Shown one piece after another: positions 45,130 to 53,084 of a stretch of 64,000 nt of DNA (positions are counted from its first letter, which is position 1; each line of letters starts with the position of its first letter). Position numbers and translations under genes: made by a program. The stretch is from an uncultured Alphaproteobacteria bacterium (GTDB lineage Bacteria; Pseudomonadota; Alphaproteobacteria; HIMB59; GCA-002718135): contig CACJTT010000001.1 of the NCBI GenBank assembly GCA_902596365.1, forward strand, positions 62,001 to 126,000, in the 5' to 3' direction. The notes under the pieces are model-generated. The model did no database searches, was not told the origin of the DNA, and saw only the letters and a list, made by a program, of their open reading frames with translations.

Positions 45130-46485
45130 TTAACAATCTAAAGTATTATCTCTTTCCCATTGAGTTATTATATTAGATTTATTTGATTTTGATTTTTTGA
45201 AGCCAATTCTCTTTTCTTGAGATGAATTATACTTTTTAATTTCTCTATTTTTTAATGTTATGTAAGAGTTAATGACATCTTTACCAAAAGCAGACTTAAG
45301 AACTGTACTTTTATTTAGATTACTTAATGCCTGATTTAAACTTAATGGTAATTTTTTTGCACCTTTAACCTTATGAGCTTCTTCATACATATTAACGTTA
45401 ATAGGTTTACCTGGATTTCTTTTTTTATCTAAACCATCTAATCCTGCAGCAATAATTCCAGCTTGTAATAAATAAGGATTAGTTGCTCCATCCATTAATC
45501 TTAATTCAAATCTACCGGAGCCGGGAACACGTATCATATGAGTTCTATTATTACCAGAATAGGTAATAGTGTTAGGAGACCAAGTAGCTCCAGAATCAGT
45601 AACAGGAGCATTAATTCTTTTATAACTATTAATGGTTGGATTAAACCACGCAGTTAAAGCTTCAGCTGAGTTCATAATTCCACCCATAAAATGGTATGCA
45701 GTTTTTGATAAGCCTAATTTATCTTTTTTATCTAAAAATAAATTTTTACCTTTTTTATCCCAGATTGATAGATGCGCATGACACCCATTTCCAGTTTTAT
45801 CTATAAAGGGTTTTGGCATAAAGGTAGCTCTTAAACCTACTTTTTCCGCTAAAGTCCTAACCATGAATTTAAAAAAAACATGACGGTCAGCCGTTTGTAA
45901 ACAGTCCGAAAAATCCCAATTCATTTCGAATTGTCCATTAGCATCTTCATGATCATTTTGGTAAGGACCCCAACCAAGCATAATCATTGAATCACAAATA
46001 CCTCTAATTAAATCATACTGACGCATCAACGCAGATTGATCGTAGCAAGGTTTATCTGCAATATCTTTTTGATCTGCAATAGAATCACCACTTGGAGAAA
46101 TTAAAAAATATTCGCATTCAACACCACTTTTTAAGTGCATATTTTTCTTTGCTAATTTATTAATTTGATTACGCAACATAACACGAGGAGAGGCATCTAC
46201 TGGCTTACCATCCATCCATAAATCTGCTGCTAACCAACCAACATCCATTTGCCATGGGAGTTGTATAAAACTATTAGGATCAGGTATTGCTGCCATATCT
46301 GGGTCAGATGGAGACATATCTAAGTACGTAGAAAAACCAGCAAATCCTGCTCCTTCTTTTTGCATTTCTTTTATAGATTGAGCAGGGACTAATTTAGATC
46401 TAAGTACTCCAAAAAAATCTACATAACTTATTAAAAAGTATTTTATTTTTTTCTTTTTTGCGATCTCCGCCAGATTTATAGCCAT
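45130..46485 (-). CDS. glnT: Type III-like glutamine synthetase / gamma-glutamylmethylamide synthetase (GlnT/GmaS)
   Basis: A 451-residue GS-family ligase closely matching rhizobial GlnT as I recall it. IKYFLISYVDFFGVLRSKLV opens it; then GVECEYFLISP, GPYQNDHEDANGQFEMNW, FMPKPFIDKTGNGCHAHLS, NSYKRINAPVT and GNNRTHMIRVPGSGRFELR supply metal, glutamate and ATP sites. GmaS, which ligates methylamine to glutamate, was originally annotated as this type. The split GOGAT modules beside it make that reaction attractive, but ammonia as substrate is not excluded. Ribosome site aaggagat. Divergent from the EamA pair by 118 bp. Confidence 0.85.
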   Translation of the reverse strand: MAINLAEIAKKKKIKYFLISYVDFFGVLRSKLVPAQSIKEMQKEGAGFAGFSTYLDMSPSDPDMAAIPDPNSFIQLPWQMDVGWLAADLWMDGKPVDASPRVMLRNQINKLAKKNMHLKSGVECEYFLISPSGDSIADQKDIADKPCYDQSALMRQYDLIRGICDSMIMLGWGPYQNDHEDANGQFEMNWDFSDCLQTADRHVFFKFMVRTLAEKVGLRATFMPKPFIDKTGNGCHAHLSIWDKKGKNLFLDKKDKLGLSKTAYHFMGGIMNSAEALTAWFNPTINSYKRINAPVTDSGATWSPNTITYSGNNRTHMIRVPGSGRFELRLMDGATNPYLLQAGIIAAGLDGLDKKRNPGKPINVNMYEEAHKVKGAKKLPLSLNQALSNLNKSTVLKSAFGKDVINSYITLKNREIKKYNSSQEKRIGFKKSKSNKSNIITQWERDNTLDC

Positions 46486-46603
46486 TTTATCTCCTTAAGT
46501 ATTTAAATAACAAATTATTAAACCTCAAATAATAATTAATAAATACATTTTTTATAAAACATTTAATAACTAATGAATAATACTTTTTACTATAAATATC
46601 CAA

Positions 46604-47449
46604 ATGAAAGCAATTATACTAAATCTTATAGCCTGGGGTACACTACCTATAATGGACGGTATGGCAAAATATTTGAGTACTGAGATGCATTTTGTAGAAG
46701 TTGTATGGGCACGGTATTTTTTTATGGTTCTAATAAGTCTTCCAATAACATTTTTATTTTTAAGAAAATATCTTACGTGGCCGCAAAATTTTTTACTTCA
46801 AATTTCTAGAAGTTTTTTCTTGTTTTTATCAACTGTTTGTTTTTTTTATGCTATTTCTGTTATTTCCTTAGCAGAAGCATTAACCTTGTCTTTTGTTGCT
46901 CCAATTATTGTCACAATTTTATCTGCTTTGTTATTAAAAGAAAAAGTAGGGGTTCATCGATGGAGCGCAGTATTTGTAGGATTTATTGGCGCACTTATTA
47001 TTATTCAACCTGGTTTTATAACAATTAATTTTGCTTCATTAGCCAGTCTTGGAGCAGGAGTATCATATGCATTTTATCTAATTTCAACAAGAAAACTTTC
47101 ATCTTTTGATAACCCATATATGACATTAATATTTACTGGTGTCTTTGGAGCTATCATCATTAGTTTTGTAGTGCCTTTTTATTGGATAATGCCAAATATT
47201 AATCAATGGTTATTGATGATTGGTTTAGCAGCAGTTGGAACTTTTGCTCATTTTTGTTTAATCCTATCATTAAACTATGCTGAAGCATCTAAACTTGCCC
47301 CTTTAGGTTACTTTGAAATAGTTAATAATATTTTAATTGGCTATTATTTCTTTGGCGACTTTCCAAACAAATGGTTATGGTTAGGTCTATTTTTTATCGT
47401 ATCAAGTGGAATTTATATTTCAATAAGAGAAGCAAGAAAATTAAATTAA
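46604..47449 (+). CDS. EamA-family (DMT superfamily) transporter
   Basis: A 281-residue inner-membrane protein with about ten hydrophobic helices in two EamA repeats. ISLAEALTLSFVAPIIVTIL closes the first repeat with the usual conserved acidic/Pro helix, and LNYAEASKLAPLGYFEIVNN does so in the second. DMT carriers export or import metabolites such as amino acids and amines. It is divergent from glnT/gmaS and 7 bp before a second EamA gene, so the two may work together on a metabolite of this locus. Confidence 0.88.
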   Translation: MKAIILNLIAWGTLPIMDGMAKYLSTEMHFVEVVWARYFFMVLISLPITFLFLRKYLTWPQNFLLQISRSFFLFLSTVCFFYAISVISLAEALTLSFVAPIIVTILSALLLKEKVGVHRWSAVFVGFIGALIIIQPGFITINFASLASLGAGVSYAFYLISTRKLSSFDNPYMTLIFTGVFGAIIISFVVPFYWIMPNINQWLLMIGLAAVGTFAHFCLILSLNYAEASKLAPLGYFEIVNNILIGYYFFGDFPNKWLWLGLFFIVSSGIYISIREARKLN

Positions 47450-47456
47450 TAAAAAA

Positions 47457-48344
47457 ATGAATTTAACAGATAAACAAAAAGGAATTTTTCTATCTTTATT
47501 TGGTGTACTAATTATTACTCCAGATTCTTTATTTATACGTTTAATCAATATTCCTTCTTGGGAGCTACTTTTCTATAGAGGACTAATCCCTTCCTTTTGC
47601 TTATGTATTTTCTTACTCATTTATTATAAAAAAAATTTTCTTCATGCTTTATTAATAACAGGACTGCCTGGTTTATTATATGCTGCCTTAATTGCATTAG
47701 GTAACACTGCATTTGTACTATCCATTCAAAATACAAATGTAGCAAATACACTAATCATGATTGCATTAACTCCTTTTGCAACCGCCATACTAAGCTCAAT
47801 ATTTATAAAAGAATATCCAAGTAAAAGAATGTGGGTAACAATTATCGCTTGTTTTGCAACTATATTATTTATTTTTTATGAGTCCTATCAAGGGGGACGT
47901 CTTTTTGGAGATTTTTTTGGATTGCTAACAGCGATTTTTATGGGTGGTGGTGCTGTTGTTATTCGCTATAGTAAGTCATTTGACTTTCTTCCTTCTCTTT
48001 TAATAGCTAAATTATTTACTATTTTTATAGCGTTTGCATTTATTGATTCATTTCCTGAGTCACTTTTAGTTAGTTCAGATCAATTATTCTTTATTATTAT
48101 AATGGGATTATTCCTACTTATTCCATTAGCATGTATAACTATTGCCCCAAGATATATTCCAGCATATGAAGTTGAAATATTTTTTATTCTAGAGACTATT
48201 CTTGGACCAATTTGGGTCTGGCTAGTTATTCATGAACAGCCATCACCAAAAACAATAATTGGAGGAATTGTTATAATATTAATTATTTTTACCCATACTT
48301 TATTTGAGCTTAGAGAAAATAAAAAAAATACTCAAAATACATAA
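47457..48344 (+). CDS. EamA-family (DMT superfamily) transporter
   Basis: A 295-residue ten-helix protein, distinct from its upstream neighbour. The N-terminus DKQKGIFLSLFGVLIITPD, the first-repeat end NTNVANTLIMIALTPFATAI and the second-repeat end PRYIPAYEVEIFFILETILG with final helix IIGGIVIILIIFTHTLF are typical EamA features. It follows the first EamA gene by 7 bp. The long leader of the amt gene begins right after it. Substrate unknown. Confidence 0.88.
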   Translation: MNLTDKQKGIFLSLFGVLIITPDSLFIRLINIPSWELLFYRGLIPSFCLCIFLLIYYKKNFLHALLITGLPGLLYAALIALGNTAFVLSIQNTNVANTLIMIALTPFATAILSSIFIKEYPSKRMWVTIIACFATILFIFYESYQGGRLFGDFFGLLTAIFMGGGAVVIRYSKSFDFLPSLLIAKLFTIFIAFAFIDSFPESLLVSSDQLFFIIIMGLFLLIPLACITIAPRYIPAYEVEIFFILETILGPIWVWLVIHEQPSPKTIIGGIVIILIIFTHTLFELRENKKNTQNT

Positions 48345-48473
48345 AAATGGCCAAAATTTGGGAAAAATATACCCATAATTCACTTAAAAAAACAATAATT
48401 TACTGTTGAATCTTATAATAAAGGTCTAGATAGAACTCATAATTTATCGTTCATCTCATTAATTGAGTGAGAC

Positions 48474-48537
48474 GGAAGTAGGTAAGATCCGAAGGAACGC
48501 GGTTCATTTGTTTTTTCTTTTTACTTCCTTTTTTTTT
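48474..48537 (+). terminator. Possible attenuator terminator inside the amt leader
   Basis: GGAAGTA (48474-48480) pairs exactly with TACTTCC (48522-48528), and nine T residues follow (48529-48537). The enclosed 41 bases hold the mini-hairpin at 48495-48505. A seven-pair stem with a large structured loop plus a T-run fits a conditional terminator rather than a constitutive one. Confidence 0.5.
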
Positions 48538-48540
48538 GAT

Positions 48541-48569
48541 GAGTTAAACGGTTATTTTGAATTTAACTC
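48541..48569 (+). promoter_or_regulatory. Hairpin directly upstream of the amt ribosome site
   Basis: Perfect eight-pair stem GAGTTAAA / TTTAACTC with a 13-base loop, ending two bases before the aaggagg Shine-Dalgarno (48572-48578) of the amt ATG at 48583. Its place suggests control of ribosome access or mRNA stability. Confidence 0.5.
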
Positions 48570-48582
48570 GTAAGGAGGCAAA

Positions 48583-49863
48583 ATGACGTTGGAAGAATTA
48601 AATGTTTTTGTCACCACACAAGCAAACGTAGGCATGGAAGCTTACTATTGGTGGTGTACTGGACTTATGATTATTATTCACGTTGGTTTCTTAATGTATG
48701 AAGTAGGCGCTACAAGAATGCAAAACGCTGTTTCTTCAGGTGTTAAAAATTTATTAGCATTTGCATTTATGATACCAACATTTTGGCTATTTGGATGGTG
48801 GATCTATTTAGCTTTTCCTGGAGGATTTGTACCTATTGATTTAGAAGGATACGGAGTTCCATGGAATGTTTCAATGGGACCAATGCTAAGTGACCAGGCT
48901 ACCGGTGTATTCTGGGCTGCATTTACTCTATTTGCTTGTACTACTGCTTCAATTTTTTCTGGAGCTGTAATTGAAAGAATTAGAATTAGTGCATTTGTAT
49001 TCCTAGCAGTTGTATTAGGATCTGTCGTTTGGATTTTAGCAGCTTCTTGGGGATGGCATCCAGATGGATGGCTTGTAACGGGCTGGGGATTCCATGATGT
49101 AGCGGCCGCAGGGTGTGTTCACACTGTTGCAGGACTATTTGCATTTGGGGTGCTTTTAAACCTTGGACCAAGAGTAGGAAAATATAATGATGATGGCTCT
49201 ATGAATGATCTTGAAGGTCATAGCTTAGTTCTATCTTTTGTTGGCTTATTAACTTTGATTGTAGGTTTCTTTGGATTCCTAGGAGCTTGTTTAATTTGGG
49301 CAGGATCAGATTTTGGAGGTTGGGTAAATATTTATGGTGCACCAGCTACATTATCTTCTTTTGCATTCAATACTTTGATGGGTCTAGCTGGAGGCATGAT
49401 AGGTGCTTTCTGGTGGAGTAAAGGAAATCCTTTCTGGATGATGTCAGGTGGACTAGCAGGTATATTCATATGTGCTGGTGGTCTTGATATTTGGTATCCT
49501 GGTTTCGCATTTATTCTTGGAACAATTGCAGGATGTGTAATTATTCCAGCAAACAATTGGCTTCATAACACTTTTAAAATAGATGACTGTGTAGGAGCAG
49601 TATCAATTCACGGTGTTTGTGGTATTTTAGGTATGTTGTGTGTAGGACTTTTTGCTTCTGGATTTCCAGCAGCAGGAGATATTCCAGCTTCAAATCTAAC
49701 TGGTCAAATTGTTGGGGCTATTGTAATGGCTTTAACTGGATTTGTGCCAGGCTATGTTATTTCATATATTATGAAATTGGCTGGCTGGTTACGTGTACCA
49801 GATCACATTCAAAAAGCAGGTATTGATAAAGCTGAGCTTGGATTACAAGCTTATAACCAGTAA
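48583..49863 (+). CDS. amtB: Ammonium/methylammonium transporter (Amt family), divergent branch
   Basis: A 426-residue Amt protein with about eleven helices. The pore twin histidines are in GCVHTVAGL and VSIHGVCGILG. SGAVIERIRISAFV is the family helix after the Phe gate. The N-terminus (AYYWWCTGLMIIIHVGFLMYEVG) differs from common AmtB proteins, with a Tyr/Trp-rich first helix and no signal peptide. Amt carries NH4+ and also methylammonium. It has its own structured leader and a strong ribosome site (aaggagg). No glnK (PII) gene lies beside it. Its place among GS and mgs genes suggests methylamine or ammonium salvage. Confidence 0.9.
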   Translation: MTLEELNVFVTTQANVGMEAYYWWCTGLMIIIHVGFLMYEVGATRMQNAVSSGVKNLLAFAFMIPTFWLFGWWIYLAFPGGFVPIDLEGYGVPWNVSMGPMLSDQATGVFWAAFTLFACTTASIFSGAVIERIRISAFVFLAVVLGSVVWILAASWGWHPDGWLVTGWGFHDVAAAGCVHTVAGLFAFGVLLNLGPRVGKYNDDGSMNDLEGHSLVLSFVGLLTLIVGFFGFLGACLIWAGSDFGGWVNIYGAPATLSSFAFNTLMGLAGGMIGAFWWSKGNPFWMMSGGLAGIFICAGGLDIWYPGFAFILGTIAGCVIIPANNWLHNTFKIDDCVGAVSIHGVCGILGMLCVGLFASGFPAAGDIPASNLTGQIVGAIVMALTGFVPGYVISYIMKLAGWLRVPDHIQKAGIDKAELGLQAYNQ

Positions 49864-49883
49864 CAGATAGAAAGGAACATATT

Positions 49884-50057
49884 ATGAATACATTTCCTGG
49901 AGAATCAGCAAGTTGGGAAGGTGTAGATGCTTATTTTACATGGGCAGGCTCACCTGGAATGCTTGTTCTGTTTACTTTAGTTGCAGCAGCTATATGCTTA
50001 GGTGTAATTATTGCAGCGGCAAGACATGAATCTGAAATAGCTGATAATAACAAGTAA
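49884..50057 (+). CDS. 57-residue single-helix membrane protein after amt
   Basis: A 57-residue frame, 20 bp after the amt stop, with a ribosome site (aaagga). The sequence has a polar N-terminus (MNTFPGESASWEGVDAYFT), one hydrophobic helix (GMLVLFTLVAAAICLGVIIA) and a short charged tail (RHESEIADNNK). It is before a strong terminator, so amt and this gene share a transcript. A stabilising or regulatory partner of the transporter is a reasonable guess. I know no named family for it. Confidence 0.75.
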   Translation: MNTFPGESASWEGVDAYFTWAGSPGMLVLFTLVAAAICLGVIIAAARHESEIADNNK

Positions 50058-50077
50058 ATTTATTTTATAAATTACAG

Positions 50078-50105
50078 GGGCAGTATTTTTTACTGCCCTT
50101 TTTTT
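50078..50105 (+). terminator. Intrinsic terminator of the amt transcript
   Basis: Perfect eight-pair stem GGGCAGTA / TACTGCCC with a five-T loop (50086-50090), followed by seven T residues at 50099-50105. It lies 20 bp after the stop of the 57-residue gene. Confidence 0.9.
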
Positions 50106-50134
50106 ATTTATGAATATAAGATCAGTAACTTATT

Positions 50135-50305
50135 ATGAATTATAAAATTATTGAAAATTTCTTAAGCAATATTTATCAATTAGGTTTTGAATATAAAATA
50201 ATTGTAATTATTTTATGGATTGTCATAATGTTTATATTACTTAGAAAGTTAGCAAAAAAAGATAATGAATTTTATTTAAAAGATTTTTTTAAAAAGAAAA
50301 AATAA
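50135..50305 (+). CDS. 56-residue single-helix membrane protein, hypothetical
   Basis: ATG at 50135 opens a 56-residue frame: an N-terminal 20 residues (NYKIIENFLSNIYQLGFEYK), a hydrophobic helix (IIVIILWIVIMFILLRKL) and a strongly basic end (FFKKKK). It starts 30 bp after the terminator T-run and has no clear ribosome site, so expression is uncertain. The following gene on minus is also a small membrane protein. Function unknown. Confidence 0.45.
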   Translation: MNYKIIENFLSNIYQLGFEYKIIVIILWIVIMFILLRKLAKKDNEFYLKDFFKKKK

Positions 50306-50316
50306 TTAAAATTTAT

Positions 50317-50565
50317 TTATTGTTTAGATACAGTTACAATAGATATTAAAATTAACAAAATAAAACTTATTAATCCACAAAAAACTGATCCAAATAAAAT
50401 AAAAGAAAGAGTAAGCATAAAGTTACCACTGTCTATTTTATTAAAAAAAAATGGTGTTTGTAAAGTCTGGTCTATAAGGCATAAAAAACACAAAACCATT
50501 AAGCCGGTAAAAAAACCTCTTTTATAAAATTTAATCCACTTTTCTTTAATTAATTTTATATTCAT
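50317..50565 (-). CDS. 82-residue two-helix membrane protein, hypothetical
   Basis: An 82-residue protein with a basic N-terminus (MNIKLIKEKWIKFYKRG) and two hydrophobic segments (FFTGLMVLCFLCLIDQTL and a longer one from residue 49, FMLTLSFILFGSVFCGLISF and on). It lies 33 bp after the stop of the MetX-like gene on the same strand, so it may be the last gene of that operon. No family recognised. Confidence 0.5.
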   Translation of the reverse strand: MNIKLIKEKWIKFYKRGFFTGLMVLCFLCLIDQTLQTPFFFNKIDSGNFMLTLSFILFGSVFCGLISFILLILISIVTVSKQ

Positions 50566-50598
50566 TTAGTTATATTACACGAAATTGAATTTAAATCA

Positions 50599-51615
50599 TT
50601 ATTCTAAAAGATCATTAACTGCCTGATCTAAAGCAGTTTCAAAACCTTTATCATTTCCTGGATTAGCAACACAATGCCCCCAGACCGAGTTATAAGTTCT
50701 CAATTCAGCGTTTTTAATATGTTTTGCTTCAAGTTCATTATCTTCAGGTGGAAAATATAAATCATTACTACATGGTATAATAATAGTTTTTGCTTTTATA
50801 TTTTTTAAAGCCTCTATAAAATTACCATTATATTGTTTTCCAATAGAAATATCTCCTTTTTGCCATGTTAAAAGTTTTGTTAAAAGATTATTTGCATCCC
50901 AATTTTTAACGTGATCATTTTCCCAATCAACCAATAATTCTTCCACATTTTGATAACCTAAATTTTTATATTTTTGTTCTCTAAAGAATGTTTGTGAAAA
51001 AGCCCAACCTGCATAGACTCTTCCAAAGGCTTTTAGTCCTCTAACTGGAGGCGATGTATAATCACCATTATTCCAGGCAGGATCAGCGCAAAGAGCAGCT
51101 TTTACACCTTCTAAAAAAACAAAATTATGCTCCGATGTTTTAGCTGAAGCACAAAAAGGTAAAATAGCATTCACCATCTCTGGGTATTGAGCAGCCCATT
51201 GATAGGATTGACAGCCTGCCATTGACCATCCAGCAACTAAAGCAATTTTGCTAATGTTAAGATGTTCTGTTAATAATTTATATTGGCAAGCAATATTATC
51301 AAATAGAGATATTGTTGGAAATTTGGATCCTTTTTGATCTATTTCTGCATTGCTAGGAGATGTAGATAAACCATTACCAAATAAGTTTACGGATATAATA
51401 AAATGCTTTTCTGGATTTATAGCTCTATTAGTTCCAAAGAAACCTTCGTTTCTATTATGAGTACCAGTATAAAAAGTAGGTAAAATAATTACATTACTTT
51501 TATCTGAATTTAATGAACCGTATGTTTTATATGCAAGTTTAGCTGAAAGTAAAATTTCACCTGATAAAAGCTCTACATTGCCAAGGTTATAAATTTCATA
51601 GTCAATATTATTCAT
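50599..51615 (-). CDS. Alpha/beta hydrolase of the homoserine O-acetyltransferase (MetX) family
   Basis: A 338-residue MetX-like alpha/beta-hydrolase. The nucleophile elbow is GWSMAGCQS, the acid is in CSNDLYFPPEDNE and the His in WGHCVANPGND. Typical upstream blocks are NVIILPTFYTGTHN and NLFGNGLSTSPSN. True MetX has GGSMGGMQ at the elbow, so this is a divergent member, perhaps an acyl hydrolase or transferase with another substrate. It lies 30 bp after the GS-family gene in the operon Rieske - glyoxalase - cupin - GS - MetX-like. Methionine synthesis is not supported by context. Confidence 0.8.
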   Translation of the reverse strand: MNNIDYEIYNLGNVELLSGEILLSAKLAYKTYGSLNSDKSNVIILPTFYTGTHNRNEGFFGTNRAINPEKHFIISVNLFGNGLSTSPSNAEIDQKGSKFPTISLFDNIACQYKLLTEHLNISKIALVAGWSMAGCQSYQWAAQYPEMVNAILPFCASAKTSEHNFVFLEGVKAALCADPAWNNGDYTSPPVRGLKAFGRVYAGWAFSQTFFREQKYKNLGYQNVEELLVDWENDHVKNWDANNLLTKLLTWQKGDISIGKQYNGNFIEALKNIKAKTIIIPCSNDLYFPPEDNELEAKHIKNAELRTYNSVWGHCVANPGNDKGFETALDQAVNDLLE

Positions 51616-51645
51616 TATAAGAAAATATAATCTATTTTATATGTT

Positions 51646-53061
51646 TTAATATAACCTTAGATATTCTTTAACTTCCCAATCTGTAACAGCTTGATGATAT
51701 CTTTCCCATTCATCATTTTTATATTGAACATAGGAATTTAACATCACTTTACCCATTACTTTTTCTGCAATTTTATTTTTTTGTAAAGCTTCAGTAGCTT
51801 GAAGTAAATTTCTTGGAAGACGTCTTATGCCAAGCTTTTTCATATCTTCAGTTTTTAAAGCGTAGAGATCAAAATCAGAGGGTTTCCCAGGATCAGTTTT
51901 ATTTTGAATACCATCTATTGCAGCTGATATAGTCATACCAAGTGCTAAATAAACATTCATTGTTAAATCAGCCGCACGGTTTTCTATACAGTATCTATTT
52001 TGTGGTAATCGAAATTGTGCTGAGCGATTATTATGACCATACGTAATATTAGTTGGCGCCCACGTATGAACTCCGCCCTCAAAACCACCTACAGTCGGTA
52101 CTAACCCATTATATGAATTTACTGTTGGACAAGTTATTGCAGTGATAGCTTCTGAATGTTCAAGCAATCCACCAACTGCATGCATTGCATCTTTAGACCA
52201 TTTATCACCATCTTTAAAAACATTTGTATTTTTCTTTATATCATTAAGTGAAAAATTTATATGCCCTCCTGAACGCCAATCACCTATAGTTGGTTTTGGC
52301 ATGAAGGTGACAAACATATCATGTTTTTTGGCCACTTCTTTTAAAAGTATTTTTAAAAATACTAATCTATCTGCCATTTGTAGAAGATCAGTATAATGAA
52401 AATCTAATTCAAATTGAGAATAAGCACCTTCAGCAACAACATCGTGTAAGTCCCATCCTAACTCACCTAATATATCCATCATTTCTTTTAAAAAATGCAT
52501 TGAATCTAAAGAATATTCAACATCATAGCCAAATGCTTGTCTTCTTGGTTGAATGCCATGAGGGGGATCATTATCTATTGCCTTAACAGGCTCACCTTTT
52601 TCGTTGTATTTCATTACAATGAACTCAGGCTCTATGCCTGCAAAACCTTGATACCCTTGTTCTTGTTTTTCTTGAATAATTTTTTTAAGAGCTTGTCTTG
52701 GACAAACATTGTAGGGAGCGCCTTCCCAAAACAAATCAGCAAATATTATGGCTGTTGTTTTATCCCACGGACAAACATATACAGCATTAAGATCAGGAAG
52801 CATTATTTGATCAGGATCAGCGGGTGTTAATTCAGGAACAAAAGATACTGAATGAACTGCAAATTGTGGACCTTTACCCATACATAAAGCTTCAAAATCA
52901 CTCATAGGAACAGGTTTGGTTTTTGGAATCCCATGCATATCAATCCAACTAGATAAAACATATTTAACCCCTGCATCTTCAAGTCTTTTTTTGGTCGATG
53001 CTATTTCAGGTTTATTTCTTTCTATAGCCTCGCTTAAGCTTTCATAATAAATTTTGCTCAT
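51646..53061 (-). CDS. Glutamine synthetase family ligase of the Rieske operon
   Basis: A 471-residue GS-family protein, distinct from the two others in the window. Key blocks: AGIEPEFIVMKY, VVAEGAYSQFELDFHY, FMPKPTIGDWRSGGHINFSL, NSYNGLVPTVGG and GHNNRSAQFRLP. A Ser/Gln change (GAYSQFE against HEDANGQFE in GlnT) and a Trp-rich GGVHTWAPTN suggest a different amine pocket. No LPPEE site. It sits between a cupin gene and a MetX-like gene, all on minus within 30 bp gaps. A gamma-glutamyl ligase for an amine made by the Rieske enzyme is a plausible role. Confidence 0.8.
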   Translation of the reverse strand: MSKIYYESLSEAIERNKPEIASTKKRLEDAGVKYVLSSWIDMHGIPKTKPVPMSDFEALCMGKGPQFAVHSVSFVPELTPADPDQIMLPDLNAVYVCPWDKTTAIIFADLFWEGAPYNVCPRQALKKIIQEKQEQGYQGFAGIEPEFIVMKYNEKGEPVKAIDNDPPHGIQPRRQAFGYDVEYSLDSMHFLKEMMDILGELGWDLHDVVAEGAYSQFELDFHYTDLLQMADRLVFLKILLKEVAKKHDMFVTFMPKPTIGDWRSGGHINFSLNDIKKNTNVFKDGDKWSKDAMHAVGGLLEHSEAITAITCPTVNSYNGLVPTVGGFEGGVHTWAPTNITYGHNNRSAQFRLPQNRYCIENRAADLTMNVYLALGMTISAAIDGIQNKTDPGKPSDFDLYALKTEDMKKLGIRRLPRNLLQATEALQKNKIAEKVMGKVMLNSYVQYKNDEWERYHQAVTDWEVKEYLRLY

Positions 53062-53084
53062 TATTTATCCTTCCTATAATTTTT

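Larger units (their letters stand above)
48414..48578 (+). ncRNA. Structured 5' leader RNA of the amt gene (candidate cis-regulator)
   Basis: The 238-bp gap before amt is the longest in the window and not simple A/T filler. After a TATAAT-like box (48414-48419) come a hairpin TCTCA/TGAGA (48454-48458 with 48468-48472), the G/C-richer stretch ggtaagatccgaaggaacg (48481-48499) with a mini-hairpin GAAC-gcg-GTTC (48495-48505), a terminator-like pairing (48474-48537) and a last hairpin just before the ribosome site. The CCGAAGGAACGCG element resembles leaders of alphaproteobacterial RNA families such as speF; this is recall, not a match search. Likely an attenuator or riboswitch-like element. Confidence 0.55.

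Noticed and set aside
48348-48363. Sigma-54-like TGGCC...TTGGG element before amt, tempting for nitrogen control
   Set aside because: The -12 half lacks the GC dinucleotide at the right spacing. It is better described as a short CCAAA-N-TTTGG repeat.
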